NCBI GenBank assembly: GCA_028290465.1
Contig: JAQGJU010000033.1
Span: 29,099-93,098, forward strand
Direction of reading: 5' to 3'
DNA length: 64,000 nucleotides
Origin: Xanthobacteraceae bacterium
GTDB taxonomy: Bacteria > Pseudomonadota > Alphaproteobacteria > Rhizobiales > Xanthobacteraceae
This document shows, one piece after another, positions 27,366 through 36,926 of the stretch. Each line of letters begins with the position of its first letter. Position 1 is the first letter of the stretch. The notes beneath the pieces are model-generated. The model was given only the letters and a program-made list of their open reading frames with translations. It did no database searches and had not been told where the DNA came from. The position numbers and the translations under genes are program-made.

Positions 27366-28016
27366 ATGAGCAATGCCGCGTCCTGGCAAGATAAAATCCC
27401 GCTGACGCTCGACGATTTCCTGCGTCCTGGCCGCGTCGCGCTGCTGATGTGGGACATGCAGAACGGCCTCGCCGGCCGCTGTCCCGAGATCGACAGCGTT
27501 CGGCGCAACGCCAACAAGCTGATCGACGCGGCGGAGCAGGCCGGCATTCCGGTGATCTGGAGCCGGCACATCCTGCCGCCACTGGAACTGACGGCCGGTC
27601 CGTTCCTGCTGTTCCTGATGAAGAAGCAGAAGGTCGCCCATCCGAGCAAGCTGCAGCCGACTATGCAGCGCGGCATGGAAGATACCGAATTCGTGCCCGG
27701 CCTCGCGCCGAAGCCGCATCATATCGTGCTGGAAAAAAGCCAGCCGTCGCTGTTTGTCGACACGCCGCTGGATCTGCGGCTGAAGACCATGGGCATCGAC
27801 ACGCTGGTCATCGGCGGTGTCGCGACCGATATCGGCATCGAGTTCAATTGCCGGCATGGCGCCGCGCTCGGCTACTATACGGTCGTCGCCGAGGACGCCA
27901 GCGGCGCCTACACCCGCGAAGCGCACGAGCGCAGCCTGACGTTCCTGCGCAGTTGGACGACGCCCGTGGTGACGGCCGACACAATTTGCCAGACGTGGAA
28001 CAACATCCAGCGTTGA
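27366..28016 (+). CDS. Isochorismatase-superfamily protein lacking the nucleophilic Cys
   Basis: A 216-residue isochorismatase-fold protein. D30 (LLMWDMQNGLAG) and K124 (VLEKSQPS) of the usual triad are present. In the third motif the sequence reads GVATDIGIEFNCR, so residue 157 is Gly where cysteine amidohydrolases have Cys. EntB and PhzD, which cleave vinyl ethers, also have Gly there. It may therefore not be an amidase. It follows PrpF by 44 bp in the same operon. Confidence 0.85.
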   Translation: MSNAASWQDKIPLTLDDFLRPGRVALLMWDMQNGLAGRCPEIDSVRRNANKLIDAAEQAGIPVIWSRHILPPLELTAGPFLLFLMKKQKVAHPSKLQPTMQRGMEDTEFVPGLAPKPHHIVLEKSQPSLFVDTPLDLRLKTMGIDTLVIGGVATDIGIEFNCRHGAALGYYTVVAEDASGAYTREAHERSLTFLRSWTTPVVTADTICQTWNNIQR

Positions 28017-28065
28017 AGAATTTTCGCCCTCCACTTAAACTAAAAAAGGACAGGAAACCCCTTCG

Positions 28066-29043
28066 ATGAAGACATCCTCGCGCATCACGCTAGCGACTCT
28101 CGCGATCCTACTGACCGGGGTTGCGGCTGGCGCCAACGCACAGGAATATCCGAACCGCCCCATCACCATCATCGTTCCGCAGGCCGCCGGCGGCGGCAAT
28201 GACACCATCGCGCGCATTCTCGGCGAGCGCATGGGCCGTTCGCTAGGCCAATCCTTCATCATCGAGAATAAGCCCGGCGCGGGCGGCACGATCGGCACGA
28301 AACAACTCGCGCAAAGCAAGCCCGACGGCTACACGCTCGCCATGGGCAGCACCGGAACGTTGGGTATCGCCCCTACCGCGTTCACTAACGCCGGATACAA
28401 TCCGCGCAAGGACTTCGCGCCGATCGGACTGATCGCCAAGAGCGCCTTGGTGCTGGTGGTCGGCCCTTCGGTAAAGGCCAACACCGTGCAGGAAATGATT
28501 GAGTTCGCGAAGAAGAACCCCGACGTCCTGACCTACGGCTCAGGCGGCGTCAGCAGCGCCAACCATCTCGCGGCCGCGATGTTCGCCAGCGCGGCCGGCA
28601 TCAAGATGGTGCACGTACCGTTCAAGGGAGCCGGACCGGCGATCAACGACGTGATGGGTGGCCACGTCTCGATGATCTTCAGCAGCCTGCCACCGATCCT
28701 GGGCAATGTCCGCGGTGGCAACCTGCGGGCGCTCGGCACCGGCACGACGGAGCGTGCGGCCGCCATTCCGGACGTGCCGACCATCAGCGAGGCCGGACTT
28801 CCTGGCTATGAGGCCGAACAGCGTTACGGCCTGATCGCACCGGCTGGAACGCCTCCGGCGATCGTGGCTAAGCTCAATGCAGCCTTGCGTGAAGCGCTGA
28901 CGTCCGATGACGTCAAAGAGCGGATCAACGCGGACGGCGCCGTTCCGATGCCGAGCTCGCCGGAAGAATACGCCAAGGACATCGAAGCGGAAGACACCAA
29001 GTGGTCGAAGGTCGTGATCGAGGCCGGCGCCAAGCAACAGTAA
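28066..29043 (+). CDS. Bug-family tripartite tricarboxylate transporter substrate-binding protein
   Basis: A 325-residue Bug protein. The signal peptide ends near ANAQ-EYPNRP and the motif IIVPQAAGGGNDTIARILGERM follows. It ends the rightward arm of the UbiX/PrpF cluster and is followed by a strong terminator. Its pattern GGGNDTIAR is closest in this window to that of the 13531-14529 protein, so the two may bind related compounds. Confidence 0.92.
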   Translation: MKTSSRITLATLAILLTGVAAGANAQEYPNRPITIIVPQAAGGGNDTIARILGERMGRSLGQSFIIENKPGAGGTIGTKQLAQSKPDGYTLAMGSTGTLGIAPTAFTNAGYNPRKDFAPIGLIAKSALVLVVGPSVKANTVQEMIEFAKKNPDVLTYGSGGVSSANHLAAAMFASAAGIKMVHVPFKGAGPAINDVMGGHVSMIFSSLPPILGNVRGGNLRALGTGTTERAAAIPDVPTISEAGLPGYEAEQRYGLIAPAGTPPAIVAKLNAALREALTSDDVKERINADGAVPMPSSPEEYAKDIEAEDTKWSKVVIEAGAKQQ

Positions 29044-29058
29044 TTCTCAAAAACAAAA

Positions 29059-29094
29059 CCGCCGCGAGCTTGATCGGCTCGCGGCGGTTTTTTT
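29059..29094 (+). terminator. Rho-independent terminator
   Basis: A perfect 11-bp stem CCGCCGCGAGC / GCTCGCGGCGG (29059-29069 with 29077-29087), a seven-base loop, and a run of seven T. It lies between the convergent Bug genes at 28066 and 29111, mainly serving the rightward operon. Confidence 0.9.
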
Positions 29095-29110
29095 CGTCTA
29101 GATGTTTAGC

Positions 29111-30118
29111 TTACTCGACCTTAAAGTCGATTGCTTCCACCATGGTGCGCCATTTCGCGATCTCGGCGCGGAACATGGCTTCGGACTGCGGCTGATCGAG
29201 ATACAACGGCTCGAAGCCAAGCTGCTCCAACTTGGCGATGGTGTCCGGCTCTTTGAGGATCTCCAGGATCGCCGCGTTCAGCTTGGTCGTAATTTCCGGT
29301 GGCGTCTTGGCCGGCACGAAGAAGCCGGTCCAGGCCGAGGCCGTGAAGCCCGGATAGCCGCTTTCGGCGTAGGTCGGCACATCGGGAAGCAGCTTCATGC
29401 GTTTTTCGCTGGCGACGGCGAGACCGCGCAGCGCACCCGACAAGACCGGCTGAGCGGCACCCGCCGCCGGCGGTGTCGCGACGAGCGGAATCTGGTTGCC
29501 GAGCGCCGCCGTCACGGCCGGCGCACCGCCCTGGAACGGAATGTGCGTCGACTGAATATTCGCCAGCTTCTTAAAGAAATACTGGGTGACAATATACGAC
29601 GCGCTGCCGGCGCCGGCGGTACCGAATTGCGCCGAAGTTCCGCGCGCGTTATCGACAAACTCCTTCAGCGTCTTCGGGCCGCTCGGATGCGCCGAAATCA
29701 TCTCAGGCGAAGATGCCGAGATCGACACCGCGGTGAACTCGTCAGCCGTATAGCCGCGCTTCGGGAACACGGTTTCATTGATGGGCAACGACGTCGTCGC
29801 GCCGAGGATCGTATAACCGTCCGGATCGGCCGCGGCAATGCGCCGATGCGCCAGATTGCCGGCCGCGCCGGAGCGGTTTTCGATGATGACCGGCTGTCCG
29901 AACTTTACCGAAAGCTTTTGCCCGACAAGCCGCGCAATGACATCGATCAAACCGCCAGGCGCGAAACCGACCATGATGGTAATCGGCTTGGACGGATAGG
30001 CCTGCGCCCGCAGGGCGGTGGAGGAAGCGAAAACAACCAGCGCGCTCAGCGCCAGCGGGACTGCGAGACGGGAAAGGATCCCATTGATGCTGTAACTACG
30101 ATTTTCAACTGTCGTCAT
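29111..30118 (-). CDS. Bug-family tripartite tricarboxylate transporter substrate-binding protein
   Basis: A 335-residue Bug protein. A signal peptide of about 39 residues ends at ALRA-QAYPSKPI, followed by MVGFAPGGLIDVIARLVGQKL. It stands alone, leftward, with a 213-bp divergent gap to the next Bug gene. Nothing adjacent names its ligand. Confidence 0.9.
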   Translation of the reverse strand: MTTVENRSYSINGILSRLAVPLALSALVVFASSTALRAQAYPSKPITIMVGFAPGGLIDVIARLVGQKLSVKFGQPVIIENRSGAAGNLAHRRIAAADPDGYTILGATTSLPINETVFPKRGYTADEFTAVSISASSPEMISAHPSGPKTLKEFVDNARGTSAQFGTAGAGSASYIVTQYFFKKLANIQSTHIPFQGGAPAVTAALGNQIPLVATPPAAGAAQPVLSGALRGLAVASEKRMKLLPDVPTYAESGYPGFTASAWTGFFVPAKTPPEITTKLNAAILEILKEPDTIAKLEQLGFEPLYLDQPQSEAMFRAEIAKWRTMVEAIDFKVE

Positions 30119-30331
30119 TTAGTCCTTCACCTTCTACTTCGGACGCATCAAGGACGCCGTCCCGGGCATTTTCAGTGCTTATCTTAGCCATGGCTGCGGC
30201 GCCAGTCGGCTGGTGCCGTCGCGCCGCTGCATTTCGTCCCATGGAAAGCTCAACGCTTGCGGGTTGTCCCACATGGGGTAAAAGGTAGGCCAAATCCCAC
30301 CTAAAATCGGAAATGACTGGAGAGGTATTTT

Positions 30332-31312
30332 ATGCATTTGCTGTATTCCGCGCGCCGCCTGCTGGCCGCGATCGCCATCATGCTACTGCCGGCCGTCGCC
30401 GCCCAAGCCCAGACCTATCCGACCAAGCCGATCCGCATGCTGGTGCCCTATGCGGCCGGCGGCGGCACCGACACCATCGCGCGCCTGGTCGCGCAGGGCA
30501 TGAGCGAGCAGTTCGGCCAGACCGTTGTCGTTGAGAACCAGGCCGGCGCCGGTGGCAATCTCGCGACCCAGACTGTCGCCGCAGCCGCGCCCGACGGTTA
30601 CACGATCCTGATGGCCAACCAGGGCCCGATGGCCGTGAACCCCCATCTGTTCACCAGCCTCAAGGTCGATCCGCTCAAAGCGTTCGATCCGATCACGATG
30701 ATCACCGCGGCGCCGCTGGTCATCGTGGTGCCGGCGAATTCGCCCTATCAGACCTTCCAGCAACTGATCGAAGACGCCAAGAAGAAGCCGAAGCAGATCA
30801 ATTACGGGTCGGCAGGCAACGGCTCGGCCAGCCATCTGGCGACCGTACTGATGAACGTCATCGCCAAGGTCGAAACCACGCACGTTCCGTATCGCGGCGC
30901 CGGCCCGGCGCTGAACGACCTGATCGGCGGTCAGACCCAGTTCATGGTGACGACCTTCCCGTCGGTGCTCGGCCTGCTCGAAGGCGGTCGCGTGCGCGCC
31001 GTCGCGGTCACCACTAAGGAGCGCGCGTCGAACCTGCCGAACATTCCGACCGTCGCCGAGAGCGGCTATCCGGAATATGAGGCCAGCGCCTGGTACGGGT
31101 TTGTCGTGCCGAAGGGCACACCGCCGGCCATCGTTGCCGCGCTCCGCAAGGCCACCGTGGACGCGATCAACGGGCCGCAAATCAAGGACCGCTTGGTGAG
31201 CGAAGGCGCCAAGCCGGTCGGCAACGAGCCGGCCGAATTCGGTGCATTCATCCAGTCCGAGAGCAAGCGCTGGGGTGAGATCGTGAAGGCTTCCGCGCTG
31301 AAGCTCGAGTAG
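30332..31312 (+). CDS. Bug-family tripartite tricarboxylate transporter substrate-binding protein
   Basis: A 326-residue Bug protein with signal peptide (AAQAQ-TYPTKPIRM) and the motif VPYAAGGGTDTIARLVAQGM. GGAGAGG precedes the ATG. It is monocistronic: divergent from another Bug gene and convergent with the long amidase, separated from it by a stem-loop. Confidence 0.92.
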   Translation: MHLLYSARRLLAAIAIMLLPAVAAQAQTYPTKPIRMLVPYAAGGGTDTIARLVAQGMSEQFGQTVVVENQAGAGGNLATQTVAAAAPDGYTILMANQGPMAVNPHLFTSLKVDPLKAFDPITMITAAPLVIVVPANSPYQTFQQLIEDAKKKPKQINYGSAGNGSASHLATVLMNVIAKVETTHVPYRGAGPALNDLIGGQTQFMVTTFPSVLGLLEGGRVRAVAVTTKERASNLPNIPTVAESGYPEYEASAWYGFVVPKGTPPAIVAALRKATVDAINGPQIKDRLVSEGAKPVGNEPAEFGAFIQSESKRWGEIVKASALKLE

Positions 31313-31325
31313 GCGCGCGACTGCG

Positions 31326-31360
31326 TGACTGCAGCCGCCGTGTCGCGACGGCTGCAGTCA
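31326..31360. terminator. Stem-loop between convergent genes
   Basis: TGACTGCAGCCG (31326-31337) pairs perfectly with CGGCTGCAGTCA (31349-31360) around an 11-base loop. There is no T-run on either side, so it is only terminator-like. Confidence 0.5.
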
Positions 31361-31387
31361 TCAGCCTAAAGATCAAACACCATCTTC

Positions 31388-33769
31388 TCAGGACGCATTG
31401 CCTTTCATCGGAATCGGTCCGAAGGCAGGCGGCGGCACCCGGCGCTTGGTAGCTGCCTCATAGGACGAAGCGATCCTCAGGATGATGTCTTCCTTGCCGG
31501 GCTCGGCGCGGAACACCAGCGAAAACGGCAATCCGGGCGCGGCGAGTTGGGTTGGAGTCGTGGACGGAGCTGCCACGTAACGGGTGCCGTCCTCGCTCAA
31601 TACAAATACCGGATCGTACGCGGTGGAAACATAGCCGGCCGGGATCAGTATCTCGGTCAGACTCGCGTTCGGGCCGTTGAAGGACTCGGACGCGAGATTT
31701 TGCCGGGTCCCCGGTTGGACGGCGCCGCCGATCTTCGCAGGCGGAAATGGCGTATGCACGCGCACCAGCGCGTCGAGATGGTTTTCGAGGATCACCATCA
31801 TGTCAACGCGGCGCAGCATCTCACGTAGCATGATGCGCTCGTTGACGCCCTGGCGATAGCCGAGCGGATTGCGCATATCGCGTACCTCCTCCCAATTCTT
31901 GAACGCCGCGCGTTGGTCGTCTCCCCAGAACTTCGAACGCGCGTTGAGCGTCGGAAAATCCACCAGAGCTTCCGTAAAGCCCTTCGCCTGCCAATCGGCG
32001 GCGCGCCGCGTGAGATATTGCGGAATGTGGAAGCGGAAGCCCATCGCCAGTTCCTGCTGCTGGACGGTGCCGATGTCGAGGTTCGACGGTGGCGTAATCC
32101 GCCCTTCGGCCAGTTCGACGAAATAGTCGATGGGCTTCATGGTGCCGCTGCCAAACACCTTGCCCGGCTCAAATTCGGTCGGCTCGATGACGGCGGCGAA
32201 TTCCTTGAAGAGCGGCGTGCCCTCGGGTGTAAGGCGGAACAGCAATTCCGGCATAAATACCGGCACCAGCTTGGCAAGCGCTCCGCGAAAGTCGACCTTC
32301 ATGGTCTCGAGGTCGGGATCGCCGGCCCACAGCGGGTCGGTGGATTCCACCAAGGTGGCGCCGAGGTGCTCGCCGAGGATGGTCTTGATCTCCTTGGCGC
32401 CGGCGGTCACGATCGGCACTTCGGTCAGCGAGCCCGGTCGCGTGACCATGGATTCACGGATGACCCCGATACGCAGTTTCTTCAGCTCGCCCGGCGCGCC
32501 GGTGGAGACGGCGTGGCTGGCGTAAGGTGTGCTGAGGATGGACGAGCGAGGCACGGTCGTGAAGGGATCTCGCGGGTCGTAATAGCCTTCCACCGGGTCC
32601 TTCAATGCATCGAGCACCTTCGCGCAATCACTGATCTTGCGGCAGTGAATGCCGCTGCGATCCACATAGATGTCCGCCCCGATGGCGCCGCCGTCGAAAC
32701 CAAGCATTGCCTTGTGCGGCAGGATCAACGCCACCGAATTATGATTGGACGGACCTCGGCACGACGCGCGGGTCTCCTCGCCCAGGCTTGCCATCACCAT
32801 GTTCGTGCTGACGGAAAGCGCGGAACCTGAACTGGAGCCGAGCGACGCCGAGCGTGTGGTGTCGTAGGGATTGGCCGGATTGCCGCCCCAGGTGCTTCGC
32901 TGATAGCCGAGCACCGATGGCAGCACCTTATCCGGGTGATGCCGGCCACCCGGATTGTCGGCGCGACCGTTATATTCCGTGTTCACGGCCTTGGCGAAGA
33001 TGATGGCGCCCTTGTTGCGCAATTGCTCCACCAGCACATGGTCGCGCGCCGGGAAGTCGATGTCGTAGGCAGCATCTCCGCCGCCCGTGGAGCGCATGTC
33101 CTTGGTGTCGAACGGGTCCTTGAACGAGAACGCAACCCCGTACATCGGCATTTTCTCAAGATCCGGATTGCGTCCATATTCGGCGTCGAGTTCAGCCGCG
33201 CGCTCAAGCGCGTCCGGTATCTGGCGGAAGAACTCGCACACCGGCGGCGCGCCGGGCGGCAGAGCGCCAAGGGAGGGATGCCGGTCGAAATCGCCGCGGC
33301 AGGTCACGGAACGTTCGCCCCGGATGTTGATGGTAGCCAGCGCATTGACCTGACCGCCATTCGGCTTGCCGACGATCATGCCGAATTGTTGCATCACCGA
33401 GGGGTCGGAAGCCGTCGATTCCATGCGGCCGTATTCGAGCGGCGGGCCCTTGTACTTGTCCAAGTCGGGCAACACGTCCGACGCCTTAACGGTCTCAGTC
33501 GGGAAGCGAAGAGCCTGCGTGCCCCGCACCGTACCCGTGGCTTCCGCGATCGGCGCGCCATCCGCAGTCACGAGCAGGCTGGCCACGCCGTTAAAAGCGC
33601 GAACCCGATCGATATAGTGCTGAACGACAGCCACGCAGGTGGTCTGCCCGCTTCTGATCGCGGCGTGCAGATCGGCGATGGTCGCTTCTTCAAGACGGAA
33701 GGGCTTTTGTTGGGCCGCCCCGGTCGTGGAAGGCGTCGGCTTTGTCAAGGTGTCGAGCTGATCTGTCAT
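31388..33769 (-). CDS. Amidase-signature family protein, unusually long
   Basis: A 793-residue protein of the amidase-signature family, whose members are mostly 450-550 residues. The catalytic Lys is in FSFKDPFDTKD (about residue 218), and the Ser-rich loop GSSSGSALSVS is near 311 with RASCRG near 335. This second block differs from the usual G-x-D-T-G-G-S-I-R form: Asp is replaced by Glu and the Gly pair is missing (GEETRASCRG). The C-terminal 250 residues seem to be extra sequence. It has no signal peptide. It is the last gene after an oligopeptide-type importer and an MFS gene, so it may hydrolyse the imported amide. Confidence 0.82.
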   Translation of the reverse strand: MTDQLDTLTKPTPSTTGAAQQKPFRLEEATIADLHAAIRSGQTTCVAVVQHYIDRVRAFNGVASLLVTADGAPIAEATGTVRGTQALRFPTETVKASDVLPDLDKYKGPPLEYGRMESTASDPSVMQQFGMIVGKPNGGQVNALATINIRGERSVTCRGDFDRHPSLGALPPGAPPVCEFFRQIPDALERAAELDAEYGRNPDLEKMPMYGVAFSFKDPFDTKDMRSTGGGDAAYDIDFPARDHVLVEQLRNKGAIIFAKAVNTEYNGRADNPGGRHHPDKVLPSVLGYQRSTWGGNPANPYDTTRSASLGSSSGSALSVSTNMVMASLGEETRASCRGPSNHNSVALILPHKAMLGFDGGAIGADIYVDRSGIHCRKISDCAKVLDALKDPVEGYYDPRDPFTTVPRSSILSTPYASHAVSTGAPGELKKLRIGVIRESMVTRPGSLTEVPIVTAGAKEIKTILGEHLGATLVESTDPLWAGDPDLETMKVDFRGALAKLVPVFMPELLFRLTPEGTPLFKEFAAVIEPTEFEPGKVFGSGTMKPIDYFVELAEGRITPPSNLDIGTVQQQELAMGFRFHIPQYLTRRAADWQAKGFTEALVDFPTLNARSKFWGDDQRAAFKNWEEVRDMRNPLGYRQGVNERIMLREMLRRVDMMVILENHLDALVRVHTPFPPAKIGGAVQPGTRQNLASESFNGPNASLTEILIPAGYVSTAYDPVFVLSEDGTRYVAAPSTTPTQLAAPGLPFSLVFRAEPGKEDIILRIASSYEAATKRRVPPPAFGPIPMKGNAS

Positions 33770-33864
33770 GACGTTGGGCCTTTGCTGTTAGAAATCACCA
33801 TCGGATTTCAAAGTGGGCCTGCATGGCCCAGTGAACGGAAGCGACGAGACGCTGCGAAAAATGT

Positions 33865-35130
33865 TCATGTGGCCTGCGCCGCCTGTTTGCCTATTCCGAC
33901 CGAAACCGGACGTGGGATCGTTTCGAGATTCAGTCTTCGCAGTTGCGGCGCCCGCCATGCGACGATCGCCACTACCAAAAGCGTGATGAACCCTCCCGCA
34001 CATAACGTGGCACTCGCGCCGATGAGGCTCGCCGTCATGCCGCTCTGGAAGGCTCCAAGTTCGTTGGAGGAGCCGACGAACACGGACTTTACCGCCGCAA
34101 TACGGCCACGCAGCGCTTCGGGTGAAGCGAGCCGCAGGATAGCGTGCCGGATGACCATGCTCATGCCGTCGCACAGGCCCGCGAGAAACAGAGCGGCCAG
34201 CGAGAGATAAAAATCCCGCGACAGTCCGAACACGATGATGCACAGCCCGAACAGCGCGATGATGGCATGGAGCACCTGCCCGGCATGGCGCACCGGGAGG
34301 AAGCGGGTCGCCGCGACGGCGGCCGTCAAAGCGCCGGCGGCGCTGGCCGAGCGCAACAGTCCGAAGCCGGCGGGACCCACCTGGAGAATATCCATGGCGA
34401 ATATCGGAAGCAGCGCGGTGGCTCCGGCGAAGAACACGGCGAACAAATCCAGCGCCATGGACCCGAACAGAATCTGGCTGTGCAGAACGTAGCGCACGCC
34501 TTCCTTGATGCGCGTCCAGGCGCTCGCGTCGCTGCTTTGGGCCGGTGGCGGACGATCGGTGACGCCGAACGCGACGCTCAAGAACGTGACCGCGAACAGC
34601 CCCGCGATCACTCCATAGGTCGCCGTCGCACCAAGTACTGCCCAGGTGAATCCAGCCGCCACCGGACCGATCACATCAGCGGCGCGTCCCCAAGACGCCA
34701 GAATGGGGACGCCGATCATGACCTGATGCAGCGGAAGAACCTGCGCCTCAAGCCCGACAGCCGCCGGAGACTCGAACGCGCGGATCGAGGCGGACAAAAA
34801 CGCGGCGCCATAGAGCACAAACAGCACCGAGCCGTTGCCCGCGTTGGAGATGACGGCAAGGCTCGCAGCCACACACGCGAGCAGCGCCATCGTCACCAGC
34901 ACGATGGTGCGCCGGCTGTGCCGATCGGCGACGTCCCCACCATAGAGCACGAGGGTGACGCCCGGGACGGCTTCGATGAGACCCAGCAGGCCCAGAGCCA
35001 TTGGATCGCGCGTCAGGTCGTAGACCTGAAAGCCCAGCAGCACGGTGATGCCCGAGGCACACAGGCGGAAGATCGTGTTGGCAATCAAAAAGGAGCGGAA
35101 TTCACCATTCCGCAGCAGCTGTACGATCAC
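33865..35130 (-). CDS. MFS transporter (MFS_3-like)
   Basis: A 421-residue major facilitator protein with about 12 membrane helices. The segment PMALGLLGLIEAVPGVTLVLYGGDVADRHSRR contains the loop 2-3 D-RHSRR motif. It resembles enterobactin-exporter-like MFS_3 proteins. Between the importer genes and the amidase it may export a hydrolysis product (inference). Confidence 0.88.
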   Translation of the reverse strand: MIVQLLRNGEFRSFLIANTIFRLCASGITVLLGFQVYDLTRDPMALGLLGLIEAVPGVTLVLYGGDVADRHSRRTIVLVTMALLACVAASLAVISNAGNGSVLFVLYGAAFLSASIRAFESPAAVGLEAQVLPLHQVMIGVPILASWGRAADVIGPVAAGFTWAVLGATATYGVIAGLFAVTFLSVAFGVTDRPPPAQSSDASAWTRIKEGVRYVLHSQILFGSMALDLFAVFFAGATALLPIFAMDILQVGPAGFGLLRSASAAGALTAAVAATRFLPVRHAGQVLHAIIALFGLCIIVFGLSRDFYLSLAALFLAGLCDGMSMVIRHAILRLASPEALRGRIAAVKSVFVGSSNELGAFQSGMTASLIGASATLCAGGFITLLVVAIVAWRAPQLRRLNLETIPRPVSVGIGKQAAQAT

Positions 35131-35252
35131 GATGCTGGCTTTCTAAGAAGATGGCCAAGGCGGAGCTACCGCATATCCCACCCATCGACGGCGGGCTTCG
35201 GCAGCGCACGACTTCGACGGGAGGGATGCGTGCGGCACCCCTCCCCGATGCA

Positions 35253-36926
35253 TCATTCGTCGACAGTGACCTGGGTGAAATCCTGGTACCAGCTCTGGGC
35301 CTGCTTGAAGCCCTTCACCTTGGGACTGAGCGCGCGTGGATTCAGGTCGTGCACCACGAACACCCAGGGCGCATCGTCCACCACCAAGGCATGCGCCTGC
35401 GCAATCAGTTCGTCGCGTTCCTTCGGTTCGAAGCTCTCGAACGCCTTGTCAAGCAGCGCATCGACTTTCGGGTTCTTGTACAGGCTCCAGTTGGATCCGT
35501 TGGGCGGTGCGCTGGAGCCGTGGAAGTTCAGGAAAAACTGAGTGGGATCGGAGATCGGAAGACCATGGTTCACCACATCGAGATGTGGCGCACCCGGCCG
35601 GTCGGGCCGCTGACGCATGGTGTTGAGCATGGTGCCCCAATCCACCACCGTGTATTCGGTCTCGATGCCCAGTTCCTTGTAGCTCTGCTGCACGAACTCG
35701 GCCATCGGCAGTGGCACCATGTTGCCCGAGCCCGCTGTCGGCACCTGCACCTTGAGCTTCAGAGTCTTGCCGCCGGGGCCGTAACCGGCCTCCTTCAGCA
35801 AGGCACGAGCTTTGTCCGGATTGTAGGTGTAGTTCTCGCTCGGCCTGCCGAAATATTTGTAGCTGTCCGGCCACGGGCCTCGCGCCGGAATAGCCGTGCC
35901 GCCCAGCATCTCCACCAGACTCTTGCGGTCGAGCCCATAATTGAGTGCCAGTCGCACGCGGCGGTCGCTGATCGGCGACGCATCGGAGTTGTTGGCGTGC
36001 CAAGCCCAGACATGCGGATAAGGCTTGGTGACGATCTGGAATCCGGAGGCCTTCAAGCCGGGAATGGAATCGGGCGCCGGATATTCGACCCAGTCCACCT
36101 GCCCTGAGCGCAACGCGGCGAGGCGCGTATTCGCGTCCGGGATCGGCATCAGCACCAGACGCTTCAGCTTGGGGACGCGCGTCTTGTCCCAATAGTCGTC
36201 GTTTCGCACCAGTTCGATGGAAGTACGCGGCGTCACCTTCTCAACCTTGAAGGGGCCAGTGCCCGCGGGCGCCTTCTGGAAGTCCTGCCAGTTGCCGATC
36301 TTGGCATATTGGGTCGGGCTGACCATGAACACGCGCGAGATCAGATAAGGCAGCATCGAGAACGGAACGCGCGTGTACAGCGCGACATGCGTATCGTCGA
36401 TCTTCTCGTACTTCTCCACCATCGACGTATAGGTACGGTAGCTGCGCGCCTGAGCCTTGTCGAAGTGCGGCGCCGCCTCGTTCAAATGGCGATCGAAATT
36501 CCAGATGACGTCGTCGGCCTTGAAAGCGGTGCCGTCATGGAAGCGTACGCCCTCGCGCAGCGTGAAGATCCAACGCTTGTGATCGTTGGGATCGATGTGC
36601 CACTCGGTCGCGAGACCGGGAGTGAGATCGGAGATCTGGTCGGTCTTGGTGAAATCCCAATTCACCAAGGCGTCGAAAATCGGATAGCCGGCGAAGCGGC
36701 CGCCCTCGCTGCCATTGTCCGGTATGCCGCCCGTGGTCGGCACATCGGACGTGGTCATGCCGACGCGCAACGTCTGCGCGTGAAGCGGCGCCGAAGCCAG
36801 AAGGCCCGCTCCGAGAATCACCGCACTGACCAAAATGGACTTTTTCGATCGCCTGTTCGTCGCGCGACCCTTGAAGTATTCATCGCGGCGCCCGAGGCCA
36901 CATAGCGTCAAAATAGGATTTTTCAT
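35253..36926 (-). CDS. Dpp/Opp-type ABC substrate-binding protein (SBP_bac_5)
   Basis: A 557-residue family 5 extracellular binding protein. A long basic N terminus is followed by a hydrophobic signal (ILVSAVILGAGLLASAPLHA) with cleavage before QTLRVG. Typical segments are HIDPNDHKRWIFTLREGVRFHDGTAFKADDV and APAGTGPFKVEKV. Such proteins bind dipeptides, oligopeptides, nickel-chelates or glutathione. It is separated from the permease genes by an AT-rich 216-bp gap that may hold its own promoter. Confidence 0.92.
   Translation of the reverse strand: MKNPILTLCGLGRRDEYFKGRATNRRSKKSILVSAVILGAGLLASAPLHAQTLRVGMTTSDVPTTGGIPDNGSEGGRFAGYPIFDALVNWDFTKTDQISDLTPGLATEWHIDPNDHKRWIFTLREGVRFHDGTAFKADDVIWNFDRHLNEAAPHFDKAQARSYRTYTSMVEKYEKIDDTHVALYTRVPFSMLPYLISRVFMVSPTQYAKIGNWQDFQKAPAGTGPFKVEKVTPRTSIELVRNDDYWDKTRVPKLKRLVLMPIPDANTRLAALRSGQVDWVEYPAPDSIPGLKASGFQIVTKPYPHVWAWHANNSDASPISDRRVRLALNYGLDRKSLVEMLGGTAIPARGPWPDSYKYFGRPSENYTYNPDKARALLKEAGYGPGGKTLKLKVQVPTAGSGNMVPLPMAEFVQQSYKELGIETEYTVVDWGTMLNTMRQRPDRPGAPHLDVVNHGLPISDPTQFFLNFHGSSAPPNGSNWSLYKNPKVDALLDKAFESFEPKERDELIAQAHALVVDDAPWVFVVHDLNPRALSPKVKGFKQAQSWYQDFTQVTVDE

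Noticed and set aside
29102..30187. 361-codon plus-strand open frame
   Set aside because: It is antisense to a complete Bug gene with signal peptide and family motifs.
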